Assembly: GCA_040753875.1 (NCBI GenBank)
Contig: JBFMDV010000016.1
Coordinates: 1 to 50,375, forward strand
Source of the DNA: Candidatus Zixiibacteriota bacterium
GTDB lineage: Bacteria; Zixibacteria; MSB-5A5; GN15; FEB-12
DNA length: 50,375 nucleotides
Direction: 5' to 3'
A program made the translations under genes and the position numbers. The notes beneath the pieces were generated by a model. It saw only the letters and a list, made by a program, of their open reading frames with translations. It ran no database searches and was not told where the DNA came from. The number at the start of each line of letters is the position of its first letter. Positions within the stretch are counted from its first letter, which is position 1. Shown here one piece after another: positions 26,721 to 35,238 of this stretch.

Positions 26721-27188
26721 TTTGAAGGGCGCGAGACTTTTCCTCATCGCCAGCCCGTTAGCGCCATCGGCGTAATAGCCCGGCAAATCCCCAGTGATTT
26801 GGTAACCGAACCGCTTGTACAATCCGATCGCCGCCTTGTTGTCGGCACGGACTTCGAGCGAAATGGTCCTGCAGCCACGCTTGATGGCAGCTTGCTCGCA
26901 GGCGGTCAGCAAGAATGCCCCAAGCCCCTTGCCACGAATACGCCCATCAATGGCGATTGAAAAGAGCCTTCCGACTCTGGACCCCTTTCGCCAGAGCATG
27001 AATGCAGAACCCACCAGTCTCCCCTCAAGATCAAGCGCGAGCGGTGTGCAGTTCGCTTTGGTCAGAAGATAACGGAGTTGCGCGCGGGTGAAGCGGTCCT
27101 CACCGAAACAGTCGGCCTCAAGTTGTTCGATTCGGGGAAGGTCAGCCAGTGTGGCCGGTCGGATAGTTGGCTCGGAACCGGGGGTCAT
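26718..27188 (-). CDS. GNAT-family N-acetyltransferase (RimI-like)
   Basis: A 156-residue acetyl-CoA-dependent transferase. The acetyl-CoA loop reads IRGKGLGAFLLTACEQAAIKRG, and EVRADNKAAIGLYKRFGY is the usual C-terminal GNAT motif. The ATG at 27188 overlaps the stop of the ATP-grasp gene (ATGA), so the two are translationally coupled; the longer upstream frame is only a shadow of that gene. Genes pairing RLAN/RimK-type ATP-grasp ligases with a GNAT enzyme are known from comparative genomics as predicted amide-ligase modules. The substrate may be an amino group on a peptide or small molecule. Confidence 0.85.
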   Translation of the reverse strand: MTPGSEPTIRPATLADLPRIEQLEADCFGEDRFTRAQLRYLLTKANCTPLALDLEGRLVGSAFMLWRKGSRVGRLFSIAIDGRIRGKGLGAFLLTACEQAAIKRGCRTISLEVRADNKAAIGLYKRFGYQITGDLPGYYADGANGLAMRKSLAPFK

Positions 27189-28069
27189 CCCCACTCGCCG
27201 ACCAGATAGCGGATAAGCCGGTCGTACACCTGCGGCGTGCCGTGGTCTTCCTCGCCGGCATTGATGGTCGGGTTGTCGTTCACCTCGATCACCACAAAGT
27301 CGTCCTCGACCTGCTTGATATCGACACCATAGAGCCCGTTGCCAATCGCCGCGGCGGCCTGCACCGCTACTTCCATCAAGCGCGGGTTCACTTTGGCGGT
27401 ATCGAATGTCCTCACTCGTCCCCAGATGACTCGTCCGCCTTCGGTGTAAGTGAGCACTTTCCAGCGCCGTTTGGGAATCAGGTACTGGCAGACATAGAGC
27501 ACTTCGCCGCCGAGCACGCCGACCCGCCAGTCGAATTCGGAACTGACAAACCGCTGTACCACGATGCGGTCGGCCCGTCTGAGGAAGCGTTTCCCCACGC
27601 GGACAAAATCCTCCGGCGTGGCGACCCGGTCCACATACATAGAGAAGCTTGAGTTGGGCGCTTTGAGCACCAGCGGCGTGCCGAGGGTATCGAGCAGGCG
27701 CGAGCCGTTCTGGAGAGTCAGGTCGCTTTCGGCCAGGAACAATGTCTCCGGCATCGGCACGCGCGCCGCTTGCAGGTGGCGATACATGTTGATCTTGTCG
27801 CAGCATACCACGATTGAGTTGGGATCATCAATCACTCTCAGCCCATTGCTTTCGGCGAGCCGCGCCGCCACATAGGATGAGTTCAGCGGGTCGGTCAACG
27901 CCCGAATAAACAGGGCATCGTACGAGGGAATCTTGTACATGTCCGCCCGAAAGAGGACGTCCAGTCGATGTCCCATCTTCTGGGCCGCCTGGCCGAGCCG
28001 CAGCACCGCGCCCATCTCTTCGGAGCGGGTCATGGTGTACCGCTCGATGAATACGCCTATGTTCGCCAT
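27185..28069 (-). CDS. RimK-like ATP-grasp amide ligase
   Basis: A 294-residue protein starting MANIGVFIERYTMTRSEEM. The ATP-grasp fold is seen in CCDKINMYRHLQAARVPMPETLFL, LGTPLVLKAPNSSFSMYVDR (nucleotide-binding lysine) and IQ-type strand VVQRFVSSEFDWRVGVLGG. The metal-binding end reads GVDIKQVEDDFVVIEVNDNPTI (Glu and Asn). Such enzymes join a carboxylate, via an acyl phosphate, to an amine, for example adding glutamate to a peptide end. It overlaps the RLAN protein by 13 bp upstream and the GNAT by 4 bp downstream. In most genomes the RLAN and ATP-grasp parts are one protein; here they are two. Confidence 0.85.
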   Translation of the reverse strand: MANIGVFIERYTMTRSEEMGAVLRLGQAAQKMGHRLDVLFRADMYKIPSYDALFIRALTDPLNSSYVAARLAESNGLRVIDDPNSIVVCCDKINMYRHLQAARVPMPETLFLAESDLTLQNGSRLLDTLGTPLVLKAPNSSFSMYVDRVATPEDFVRVGKRFLRRADRIVVQRFVSSEFDWRVGVLGGEVLYVCQYLIPKRRWKVLTYTEGGRVIWGRVRTFDTAKVNPRLMEVAVQAAAAIGNGLYGVDIKQVEDDFVVIEVNDNPTINAGEEDHGTPQVYDRLIRYLVGEWG

Positions 28070-28719
28070 GTGACTGCTTTTCTGATGTAGGCAAGCTCGC
28101 GCTCGGACAAACGGGAGAACGGCAGTGGCTGAATGCCGCTGAGCAAGATCTCGCTCTCGTGCGTGATAATAACGCGCACACGCGACACCGGGATACGATA
28201 AAGATTCCAGACTGCCGAGGCGAGTGCCCGAAATCGCGGCACCGGGCTGAACCCCAGGATCGCGCGGAAATAACTGAGTTTGGCGCGGTGAGGAAATTCC
28301 TGGCAGCAGACGGCATAGGTGAAATTGCGCGTCAGCGACTTGGCGATCCGCTCCTGTGCGGTCGCTTTGTAGACAAGGCTGTGGCGCGACATGAACGGAT
28401 TGACAGTATCCACCAGCACCGGAGGTTCGAAGTAACCGTTGGAAATATAGAAATTCGGGACCGGCAGCCCGGCCGCTTTGGCTTTCTCCAAAAAGAGCGG
28501 CATCACGTAGGCATCCATAATCTCTTGACAGGTGGGATGGACGGTGTGGCCGGTCGTTTCGAGGTCCTGTGAGCCGTAATAACCCAGTTTCATGTACCGG
28601 TAGTCGCCGGCCATGTTGACAATGCAGTCCTCGCCGTTGAGATAGCCGACGGGAATCCCTCGAAGGTCCGGTGGGGTGACCTGCGGCGGGGCGATCACTC
28701 GCTCGATGACCGGTCTCAT
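28057..28719 (-). CDS. RLAN-type (RimK-like ATP-grasp N-terminal) domain protein
   Basis: A 220-residue protein starting at ATG behind GGGGGAGGAG. The segment CIVNMAGDYRYMKLGYYGSQ matches the pattern of the RLAN domain (xxNLCRSYRYQSLGYYVSL type). The C-terminal RALASAVWNLYRIPVSRVRV with SGIQPLPFSRLSERE matches its second half. RLAN normally precedes a RimK-type ATP-grasp domain in a single protein; here the ATP-grasp gene follows with a 13-bp overlap, so this is a natural split. The domain's job is not known. It may bind the substrate of the ligase. Confidence 0.7.
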   Translation of the reverse strand: MRPVIERVIAPPQVTPPDLRGIPVGYLNGEDCIVNMAGDYRYMKLGYYGSQDLETTGHTVHPTCQEIMDAYVMPLFLEKAKAAGLPVPNFYISNGYFEPPVLVDTVNPFMSRHSLVYKATAQERIAKSLTRNFTYAVCCQEFPHRAKLSYFRAILGFSPVPRFRALASAVWNLYRIPVSRVRVIITHESEILLSGIQPLPFSRLSERELAYIRKAVTWRT

Positions 28720-29323
28720 AACTCCTCCCCCGGGTTGACGAAAGGGCGGCGTACCCCATCCCTTTCCGCCGGCAGGTCGCTTCGAGCTACCTGCCCCTCT
28801 TGCAACGGATATGGGGAGCGACTACTTGGAGGGTGAGTATCGCCCGAACTTCCTGGCATCTCGGTATTATGGAAATTAGATGGCATGGGTACTTTCACCG
28901 GAATCTGGCGACCGGCCCAATGACGCAGCACGGAAGGCCGGACACGGAGACAAGTCGGGGTATGTGGTGGAACGTGCGGAGGTGCGCCGAATGGCGGAGA
29001 CACTGCTCCCTCGGCGAACCAGTTTCATGGGCGCCTCGGCGGGCGCCGAATCGGACGAACTTGATTGTGTCATCGTAGTGCCGAAATACACTCTCGGTCT
29101 TTTTAACTCCTCGCTTCTCACGCTACCAAATGATCGGGCGGAAACAACGACCACCACCGAGTACTTGTACGCAGAAGTCGCGACAATGTAACCGGCGGCC
29201 AGTCTGGGCTCAAGAAAAAAATCTCGTCTCGCCGAAACTTTTCTGGTGGGGGGCGGCCCGAAGGACTATCCAGACCGCACTGAGCGTGAGACCAAACCGG
29301 CAGACACTCCCTGCTGGGCTCGG
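28720..29323. other. 604-bp intergenic region between the ABC exporter and the RLAN gene
   Basis: No convincing gene. It holds a hairpin with arms GGCAGGT/ACCTGCC and a short inner stem (28771-28795), and a possible minus-strand promoter (TTGAGC 29208-29213, TACATT 29185-29190, 17 bp apart). A run of seven U beyond the ABC stop (about 29214-29220) lacks a good stem. Short frames in it (for example the + strand frame at 28880-29191) have no ribosome site or family pattern. Confidence 0.5.
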
Positions 29324-31081
29324 TCAAAGGAGCATTTGCTTCCGCGCCAGTTCCCGGTACAGCAGGCAGCGACCGGTGAGCTCATCATGCGTCCCCTGGT
29401 CGACGATCCGGCCATCGTCAAGGGCGATGATGCGATCGACGTGCTGAATCGTTGCAAGCCGGTGGGCGATGATGATGGCGGTCTTGTCCGCCAGCACGTG
29501 CGAAAGCGACTCCTGGATCAACTGCTCGGAATTGGAGTCGAGGGCCGAGGTGGCCTCGTCAAGGATGAGCACGGTCGGATTCTTGAGAATGGCCCGCGCC
29601 AGACAGAGCCGCTGCCGTTCCCCTCCGGAGACGGTTACCCCGCGCTCGCCAACTTCAGTCCGATACCCCTGCGGGAGCTCCATGATGAACTCGTGGATAT
29701 TGGCGGCTTTGGCAGCGGCGATGACATCGGCCTCGATGGCTTCGGGAAAGCCATAGGCAATATTGTCATAGATGCTCATCCGGAACAGGAACGGGTCCTG
29801 TTCCACCAGCGCAATATGCCTGCGGAGCGAGACAAAGGAGAGATTGCGTACATCTATGCCGTCGAGGCAGACGCTTCCGTGCTGCGGGTCAAAAAAGCGC
29901 ATGAGCAGGTTGATGATGGTCGTCTTTCCCGAACCGGAGGGACCCACCAAAGCTATTTTCTCCCGCGGTCGCACGACCAACGACAGACCATCCAGCCCGA
30001 ATCCCTGGTCGCCGTAAGAAAACGCGACCGAATCGAAGCGGATCTCCCCGCGCGGCTTCTCCAGATGAACCGGCGTTGGCGATTCAACGATATCGGCTGG
30101 GATATCGAGGTACTCAAATACCCGATCGGCCGAAGCCATCGCCGACTGCACCTGGATATGTGTCTCGGCCAGCCCCCGGACGGGCGCGTAGAGATAGGTG
30201 AGCAGAATGTAGAACGCGATCAGCTCTCCCAGTTTCATGCCGCCGGTCGCCACCAGATAGACTCCCCATGCCAAAACCACAATGGGTCCGACCATATTGA
30301 TGAACTGTACGAGATTCACACCGAGCGACGTCGTCTTGCTCACGTTGACGATCAAAGGGTTTATCCGGTTCTGGATAGCTTCCACGCGACTCTCTTCATG
30401 GCGTTCCCGGCCAAATGCCTTAATGGTCTTTACGCCCAGCATCGCCTCCTGCAGCCGAGCCGATAGTTCCGCAATTGTCTGTTGCATGGTCGTCACGAGG
30501 CGGTTCAGGCGCAGACCGAACCGATGGGTGGCGTATATGGTGAGTGGAACGGGTACGACCGCGACCAGTGTGAGGAACCAGTTCGTATGCAGCAAATAGG
30601 CCATAATGCCGACCAGCATCAGCAGGTTGGTCAGAAACATGAGAAGCGTGACGGTGAGCAGGTCCTGAAGACGGCCGACATCGGACAACAGACGCGACAT
30701 GATCTCGCCGGTCTGATGCCGGCTGTGGAACTGAAGCGACAGCCGCTGCACGTGGCCGAACAGTTCCAGCCGAATATCCCTGATGATCGCCACCCCGATA
30801 TACGCCCCCAGATAATCCCGCAACCACGCGAACAGAACATCGAGGAGATAAATACCGAACAGGAATGAGCCGAACAAAAATACGGGTGTGTAGTCAACCG
30901 CCTCCCCTGCGGATGCCACCAGGCCGGGGATCAGCGAGTCGATCATGTATTGTATCGCGCCGGGCAGAGCCAGGCTGAGCCCGGTCAACACGACCATGAT
31001 CACGAACATGAGCGCTTCGTAGCGCCAGTACGGCCTAAGATACGACCAGAGTCTTCTTAGCTTCCGCGTATCGAGGATCAT
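29324..31081 (-). CDS. ABC exporter, fused membrane and ATPase domains
   Basis: A 585-residue half-transporter of the MsbA/peptide exporter type. Six transmembrane helices lie in the first roughly 320 residues. The ATPase domain follows with Walker A GPSGSGKTTI, signature VSGGERQRL, Walker B VLILDEATSALD and switch IIAHRLATI. There is no N-terminal C39 peptidase, so leader removal, if any, is done elsewhere. I chose the ATG at 31081; the longer frame only overlaps the radical SAM gene. It overlaps that gene by 47 bp, so it is translated together with the radical SAM enzymes and is the probable exporter of their product. Confidence 0.88.
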   Translation of the reverse strand: MILDTRKLRRLWSYLRPYWRYEALMFVIMVVLTGLSLALPGAIQYMIDSLIPGLVASAGEAVDYTPVFLFGSFLFGIYLLDVLFAWLRDYLGAYIGVAIIRDIRLELFGHVQRLSLQFHSRHQTGEIMSRLLSDVGRLQDLLTVTLLMFLTNLLMLVGIMAYLLHTNWFLTLVAVVPVPLTIYATHRFGLRLNRLVTTMQQTIAELSARLQEAMLGVKTIKAFGRERHEESRVEAIQNRINPLIVNVSKTTSLGVNLVQFINMVGPIVVLAWGVYLVATGGMKLGELIAFYILLTYLYAPVRGLAETHIQVQSAMASADRVFEYLDIPADIVESPTPVHLEKPRGEIRFDSVAFSYGDQGFGLDGLSLVVRPREKIALVGPSGSGKTTIINLLMRFFDPQHGSVCLDGIDVRNLSFVSLRRHIALVEQDPFLFRMSIYDNIAYGFPEAIEADVIAAAKAANIHEFIMELPQGYRTEVGERGVTVSGGERQRLCLARAILKNPTVLILDEATSALDSNSEQLIQESLSHVLADKTAIIIAHRLATIQHVDRIIALDDGRIVDQGTHDELTGRCLLYRELARKQMLL

Positions 31082-32498
31082 CCTGCCACTCCGGGCTGTA
31101 TTTGAGGGCGGCAAAGGCGAAGGCACGGGGCGCCAGACACTCCTGCATCCGCCGTTTTCGCAACGCGGCCATCCGCTCCCACAGGTCCACATTGGCGCCG
31201 TCCAGATCGCTCGAAGGAACTGATGCCTGCGACGCTGCCGTCTGGTCACTATCAGCACGCCACCACTCTGAACTCAGAAAACGGCTGCCGAAGGTTGTTT
31301 CAAAAAAGGTGCGGTTGCGATCTATCTCGCAGCCGGGGAAGTCCAGAAAACCGTAGTACGCCCACATGAGATACGAACGGTCAATGGCCAGCCGCTCATC
31401 AATGAACGCAAAGGTCTCTTCCAGCGTGGCACGGGTCTCGCCCGGGTGATTGAAGATCATGTTGGCGCGATGCAGAATGCCATGTTGGTTCAGAAGGTCG
31501 CTGACATGCCGGAATCGTTCGAGATACTTTTCCGGCCGCTTTGTCTTATGCATAAGGCCGAGCATTTGGGGGGAGGCGCTCTCGAGGCCGAACTGAATCT
31601 CCAGCCTGGGTAACCGGGCGAGGAGTTCTATATCGTCATCATCCAGATACTCCGCGCGCGTCTCAAATACGATCCAGAACGGCGGCGCGTACTCAGCCAA
31701 AAGACGCAGAAACTCCTTCCGCCAGCCGGGTCGCATACCGAAACAGGCATCGGCAAACGCAATCGCATGCGGTTTGTGTCGCTCCGCCCCGACGACGATC
31801 TCGCGCATCGCGTGCTCCGGCGAATAGGCCCGCCAGCCCCCTTCCTTGAGGGATTCCATGCAGAACGAACACCGGAACGGACAGCCTCGAGACAGAAATA
31901 GATACAGATTGGAAAGCCCAGTTGAAAAATGCCTGTTCACAAAATGATCGATCGTGTCCCAGTCGTGTCCCACCAGTTCGTCAGGCGCCAGCGATCTTCC
32001 CGCAACAACCGAAGTGTGATCGGGACACCCGGTTAACGAATACCGTTCGGCGAGTTCCCCAAGAGCGATCTCCCCCTCGCCGACCACCACGTAGTCTATC
32101 AGGTTATCCGGCGTCAGGAAGTCCTTCGGTCGTGCGGAGGGATGGTAGCCTCCCACAACGATCAATCTGTCCGGATATAGTTCGCGAAAGATCCGCGCAC
32201 AGGCCATCGTGGCCGTGAACGAAAGACTGGTCCAACAGGATATCGCCAGAATATCGAAGGGGTGGCGCTCGAAATATTCGCGCACATGTCGTTCGTAGCG
32301 CCGGATCTGAGCCGGGGAGCAGGGTCGGCCGACGCTGACCTCGAAATCCTCATAGGTGACCTCAAACCGCTCGGCCAGATACGACGCCAGAAGCAGCAAC
32401 GGGGTTTTGATCTCGATGGGAGGCCCTTCCGACGGCGTATAGAAAGTCGACGGATGCAGCAGCAGAATCGATGGAGTTGCGGCCATAGTGCCGGTCAC
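31035..32498 (-). CDS. B12-binding-type radical SAM enzyme (RiPP methyltransferase-like)
   Basis: 487 residues from the GTG at 32498; an ATG four codons later is an alternative. The N-terminal about 180 residues have a cobalamin-binding-like Rossmann layout (SILLLHPSTFYTP, IVVGGYHPSARPKDFL, DYVVVGEGE). They are followed by the radical SAM motif SRGCPFRCSFCMESL, whose CxxxCxxC holds the [4Fe-4S] cluster. The C-terminal region is unrecognised (YLMWAYYGFLDFPGCEID). Relatives methylate unactivated carbons or rearrange peptides in RiPP pathways. Its position, 52 bp behind one SPASM enzyme and overlapping the exporter, makes a peptide substrate likely. Confidence 0.82.
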   Translation of the reverse strand: MTGTMAATPSILLLHPSTFYTPSEGPPIEIKTPLLLLASYLAERFEVTYEDFEVSVGRPCSPAQIRRYERHVREYFERHPFDILAISCWTSLSFTATMACARIFRELYPDRLIVVGGYHPSARPKDFLTPDNLIDYVVVGEGEIALGELAERYSLTGCPDHTSVVAGRSLAPDELVGHDWDTIDHFVNRHFSTGLSNLYLFLSRGCPFRCSFCMESLKEGGWRAYSPEHAMREIVVGAERHKPHAIAFADACFGMRPGWRKEFLRLLAEYAPPFWIVFETRAEYLDDDDIELLARLPRLEIQFGLESASPQMLGLMHKTKRPEKYLERFRHVSDLLNQHGILHRANMIFNHPGETRATLEETFAFIDERLAIDRSYLMWAYYGFLDFPGCEIDRNRTFFETTFGSRFLSSEWWRADSDQTAASQASVPSSDLDGANVDLWERMAALRKRRMQECLAPRAFAFAALKYSPEWQDDPRYAEAKKTLVVS

Positions 32499-32550
32499 GC
32501 TCTCTTTTCGTATGGTTGCGGGGTGCCGCTGGTCACATCACCGGCATCCA

Positions 32551-33663
32551 TCACACGGCCGCTTTACCCTTTATCTCATTCGGGAAATAGCGCTCCAGCA
32601 TCTCCGTAACGAGATTCGGCTCCGGCGCGGATATTCCTGCAGCCTGCTCCATCCGGTAGATGCAGTACGGATTGTCGGCGCGGCAGCCGGTGGCCGACAC
32701 CGAAGTCGTGGCGCAACCACCTCGGCACAGCGGCAGGTAGCGGCAATCGTGGCATGCCCCCGATGCGGTCTCGCGCGTGAACTTGCGGTTATAAGCGAAG
32801 CCGTTCGGGTTGTTCCATATCTCCGTGAAGGACTTTTTGCGGATATTCCCTTCCACGAACTCCTCCGGCATGGACAGGCAGCCTTTGACATCACCATTGG
32901 ACTCGATACCGGCAATTCGCACACCGGCGTAACATCCGGCATACGGCGTGTCGTCAAGTAAGGCGTTCCCCTTGCACCCGTAGTAACCGATATTCTCGCC
33001 TACGTCGACGGTGATATCCGTAGCCTTCTTGAGCTCAAGACATTTATCGATCAGTTTGGGATAATTATCGAGAGACAACACCAGGTCTTTGTGGCTTTTC
33101 ATCCGGCCGGTCGAAGTACACATCTGAATGCGCCACACCTTGCAGCCGAGATCCACCAGTATGGCATGCAGCGGGTCCAGTTCCTCCAGGTTGATATTGG
33201 ACACCTGGGTCAGAGCGCAGAAACGCACGCCGGCCTCGCGCATATACCTCATGGCGTCGGTGGCACGGGCAAAGCTGTCGTCACGCTGGCGAATGTAATT
33301 ATGCACCGGCTCGGTGCCGTCGAGACTCACCCCGACATGATTGAACTGAAGCGCCGCCAGATTGCGGGCGATCTCCGGTGTGAGGGCGTAACCGTTGGTC
33401 ACCATGTACAGGCGCGCCCCCTTGTCCTTCACTCGTGCCGCCAGCTGCCGCCAATCGTCACGCATGAGCGGCTCACCTCCGGACAGCGTGATCGACTCAC
33501 ACCCCAGCCCGGTCAATTCGTCGATGAGATTCAGTGCCTCCTGCGTGGACAGCTCGTCGGGGCGCCGCTTGCCGGCCGATGTGCCGCAATGGATACAGCG
33601 CATGTTGCAGGCGAAGGTGATCTCCCAAACCACGGTGTGTGGGAAGAAATGAAAATCGCTCAT
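32551..33663 (-). CDS. radical SAM/SPASM peptide maturase 2
   Basis: A 370-residue enzyme starting MSDFHFFPHTVVWEITFACN; the cluster motif CNMRCIHC falls at residues 19-26. The GGEPLM motif for S-adenosylmethionine binding is present. The C-terminal SPASM domain carries many cysteines for auxiliary iron-sulfur clusters: GCYAGVRIAG, DVKGCLSMP, CHDCRYLPLCRGGC and a final CRADNPYC. SPASM enzymes of this type form thioether, C-C or other crosslinks in peptides. The start at 33663 overlaps the preceding SPASM gene by 4 bp (ATGA), so the two enzymes are coupled. Confidence 0.88.
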   Translation of the reverse strand: MSDFHFFPHTVVWEITFACNMRCIHCGTSAGKRRPDELSTQEALNLIDELTGLGCESITLSGGEPLMRDDWRQLAARVKDKGARLYMVTNGYALTPEIARNLAALQFNHVGVSLDGTEPVHNYIRQRDDSFARATDAMRYMREAGVRFCALTQVSNINLEELDPLHAILVDLGCKVWRIQMCTSTGRMKSHKDLVLSLDNYPKLIDKCLELKKATDITVDVGENIGYYGCKGNALLDDTPYAGCYAGVRIAGIESNGDVKGCLSMPEEFVEGNIRKKSFTEIWNNPNGFAYNRKFTRETASGACHDCRYLPLCRGGCATTSVSATGCRADNPYCIYRMEQAAGISAPEPNLVTEMLERYFPNEIKGKAAV

Positions 33664-35024
33664 ACGGACTCCTTGGTTGCTGGGGTCGGGGTCCCCTGTC
33701 GTGCCATCTGCTGCTGCCGCGAACGCGCGATCACTTCCAGCATCGGGGCAAGGTTGAATTTCCAACTATCGCAATATTCCTCCGCAGGCAATGCCCGGTC
33801 TGACCTGCGTGCGGGACATCCTCCCATGCACACTGGCAGAATAGAACAATCTCGACAGGATTTCTCTTCAAACGGATCAAAACTAAACAATCGCAGGAAC
33901 TCCGCGTGCCGGTAGTCGATATCGCGCGCGATGTTCCCCATCGACTTCGATTTGTCTCCCGCGTAATTGAAACAGCGATACATGTCGCCGTCCGGGTCGA
34001 TCAGAAACGAATTGGTCAACTGTGCGAAACAGAAATTCATGATCGGTCCAGGGAGCTTCTCGATCCGGAATCCCTGGTTCAACAGCTCGTGCGACAATGT
34101 CAACTCGGTCTGCGAGTAGCTCCGTGTCTCGAAGCAGTGCTCCGAGATATTGGCGCAGGCGGCGGTCGCCGGCTCAATCATACCGAAATAGACGCCCACC
34201 CTGTCCCTCAAACCGGCGGCGGTGAGTTCATCGGTCATCCCCCGGATCATCTCCGGCGTGAAACTCTGATCGATATTCACACGCACGGAAATTGTCATCT
34301 TCTCGACCGCGTACTGGAGGTTGCGGATAATAGTCTCAAAGCTCACCTTGCCGTTTTTGAGGGGGCGTTTTCGGTCGTGAATTTCCGAGGGACCGTCCAG
34401 TGTCACCTGCACCTGAGACACGCGAAGTGACACGAGACGATCCACCGTCTCCGGCGACAACAGGTAGCCGTTGGAGATCATCGAAGCTGCGTATGCGAAC
34501 TTGTGCTCGCGGGCAAGGTCGAACACCGATTGGGTGATGTCATCGATGATATCAAGGGCCAGAAGCGGCTCGCCGCCGTACCATGAGATCTGGAGGTCCT
34601 TGAGTTTGGGCGCCTGCCGTTCGATGAAGCCGATCAGCGATTCCACCACGCGGGACGACATCCGACCGGATTTGTTGCCTTCGAAACAGTACTGGCAGGC
34701 CATGTTGCAGGCCATGGTCGGCGCGATGACGAGTCCGAGCGACGAAGTCTCCTGCCGGGCCCGCCGATATCGGAATTTCAGCCAGGCAAACTGATCGTCA
34801 ACGTCATCATACACGAATCGGCCATGGCGAAGCTGCTCGAGCAGCTCCGACTCCTGAGCTGTGAACGATGCGGCCCCATTGGCGGCCAGCTTGTCGACCA
34901 GAAGCTGATAGGTGGCGTAGTTTTCTGCCGTCATCATGGCCACGGCGCCCGTGTAGGCGTTGAAAGCCAGGTAATAGTCTTCCCGGTATGGAAAGAAATG
35001 ATTGTAGGGCGAAAGCCGCGTCAT
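33660..35024 (-). CDS. radical SAM/SPASM peptide maturase 1
   Basis: A 454-residue enzyme; GAGG lies six bases before the ATG at 35024. Residues about 1-90 form an extra N-terminal domain (SPYNHFFPYREDYYLAFNAY onward) of the size and kind seen in peptide-maturing SPASM enzymes. It may act as a leader-binding (RRE-like) part; this is inference. The cluster motif APTMACNMACQYCFEG is at about residues 103-117. WYGGEPLL follows, and the SPASM cysteines are in MYRCFNYAG, CRDCSILPVCMGGCPA and EEYCDSW. It is the first enzyme gene behind the two precursor peptide genes, from which it is separated by a small hairpin. Confidence 0.88.
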   Translation of the reverse strand: MTRLSPYNHFFPYREDYYLAFNAYTGAVAMMTAENYATYQLLVDKLAANGAASFTAQESELLEQLRHGRFVYDDVDDQFAWLKFRYRRARQETSSLGLVIAPTMACNMACQYCFEGNKSGRMSSRVVESLIGFIERQAPKLKDLQISWYGGEPLLALDIIDDITQSVFDLAREHKFAYAASMISNGYLLSPETVDRLVSLRVSQVQVTLDGPSEIHDRKRPLKNGKVSFETIIRNLQYAVEKMTISVRVNIDQSFTPEMIRGMTDELTAAGLRDRVGVYFGMIEPATAACANISEHCFETRSYSQTELTLSHELLNQGFRIEKLPGPIMNFCFAQLTNSFLIDPDGDMYRCFNYAGDKSKSMGNIARDIDYRHAEFLRLFSFDPFEEKSCRDCSILPVCMGGCPARRSDRALPAEEYCDSWKFNLAPMLEVIARSRQQQMARQGTPTPATKESV

Positions 35025-35053
35025 CACACACCTCTATACCATGCGTTTTGAAC

Positions 35054-35071
35054 GGGGAGGGACTGCTCCCC
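35054..35071 (-). promoter_or_regulatory. hairpin between precursor genes and maturase genes
   Basis: GGGGAG-CAGTCC-CTCCCC on the minus strand without a U-tract, set between the stop of the second peptide gene and the first enzyme. In RiPP operons such stems often lower enzyme transcription or shield peptide mRNA from decay. Confidence 0.45.
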
Positions 35072-35089
35072 CCCCGCCTTCGGTCTTGA

Positions 35090-35200
35090 TCAGGCCGGCT
35101 CGCCCGGAACACCGTACAGCGGCTTGATCCTGCAGAACGTCGTGCAGAACGCCGTGCAAGGGGGTTTCGCTGCCAGTTCGGGGTCGATCAAGTAGATCAT
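35090..35200 (-). CDS. putative RiPP precursor peptide, 36 residues, three cysteines
   Basis: A short gene with a perfect ribosome site (AAAGGAGG, 5-6 bases before ATG). The product begins MIYLIDPELAAKPP, continues CTAFCTTFC at residues 15-23, and ends RIKPLYGVPGEPA. The first seven residues are identical to those of the peptide coded just upstream, the CTxF-C core is shared with it, and so is the PLYGVP end. A conserved leader start, Cys residues in a C-x3-C-x3-C pattern and neighbouring SPASM enzymes are what one expects of a peptide that gets radical-made crosslinks. There is no double-glycine cleavage site. I do not recognise the family. Confidence 0.82.
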   Translation of the reverse strand: MIYLIDPELAAKPPCTAFCTTFCRIKPLYGVPGEPA

Positions 35201-35212
35201 GTTACCTCCTTT

Positions 35213-35226
35213 AACGGTTTACCGTT
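35213..35226 (-). promoter_or_regulatory. small palindrome just before the second precursor ribosome site
   Basis: AACGGT-AA-ACCGTT, perfect, directly in front of AAAGGAGG. It could be an mRNA stem affecting the ratio of the two peptides. Confidence 0.3.
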
Positions 35227-35238
35227 TCGCAGCGCCGA

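Noticed and set aside
28880-29191. 103-codon forward frame in the gap before the RLAN gene
   Set aside because: No ribosome site, no promoter and no family resemblance; composition is like noncoding sequence.
29246-30466. 406-codon forward frame across the ABC exporter gene
   Set aside because: It lies opposite the conserved Walker and signature motifs of the exporter and has no recognisable protein features.
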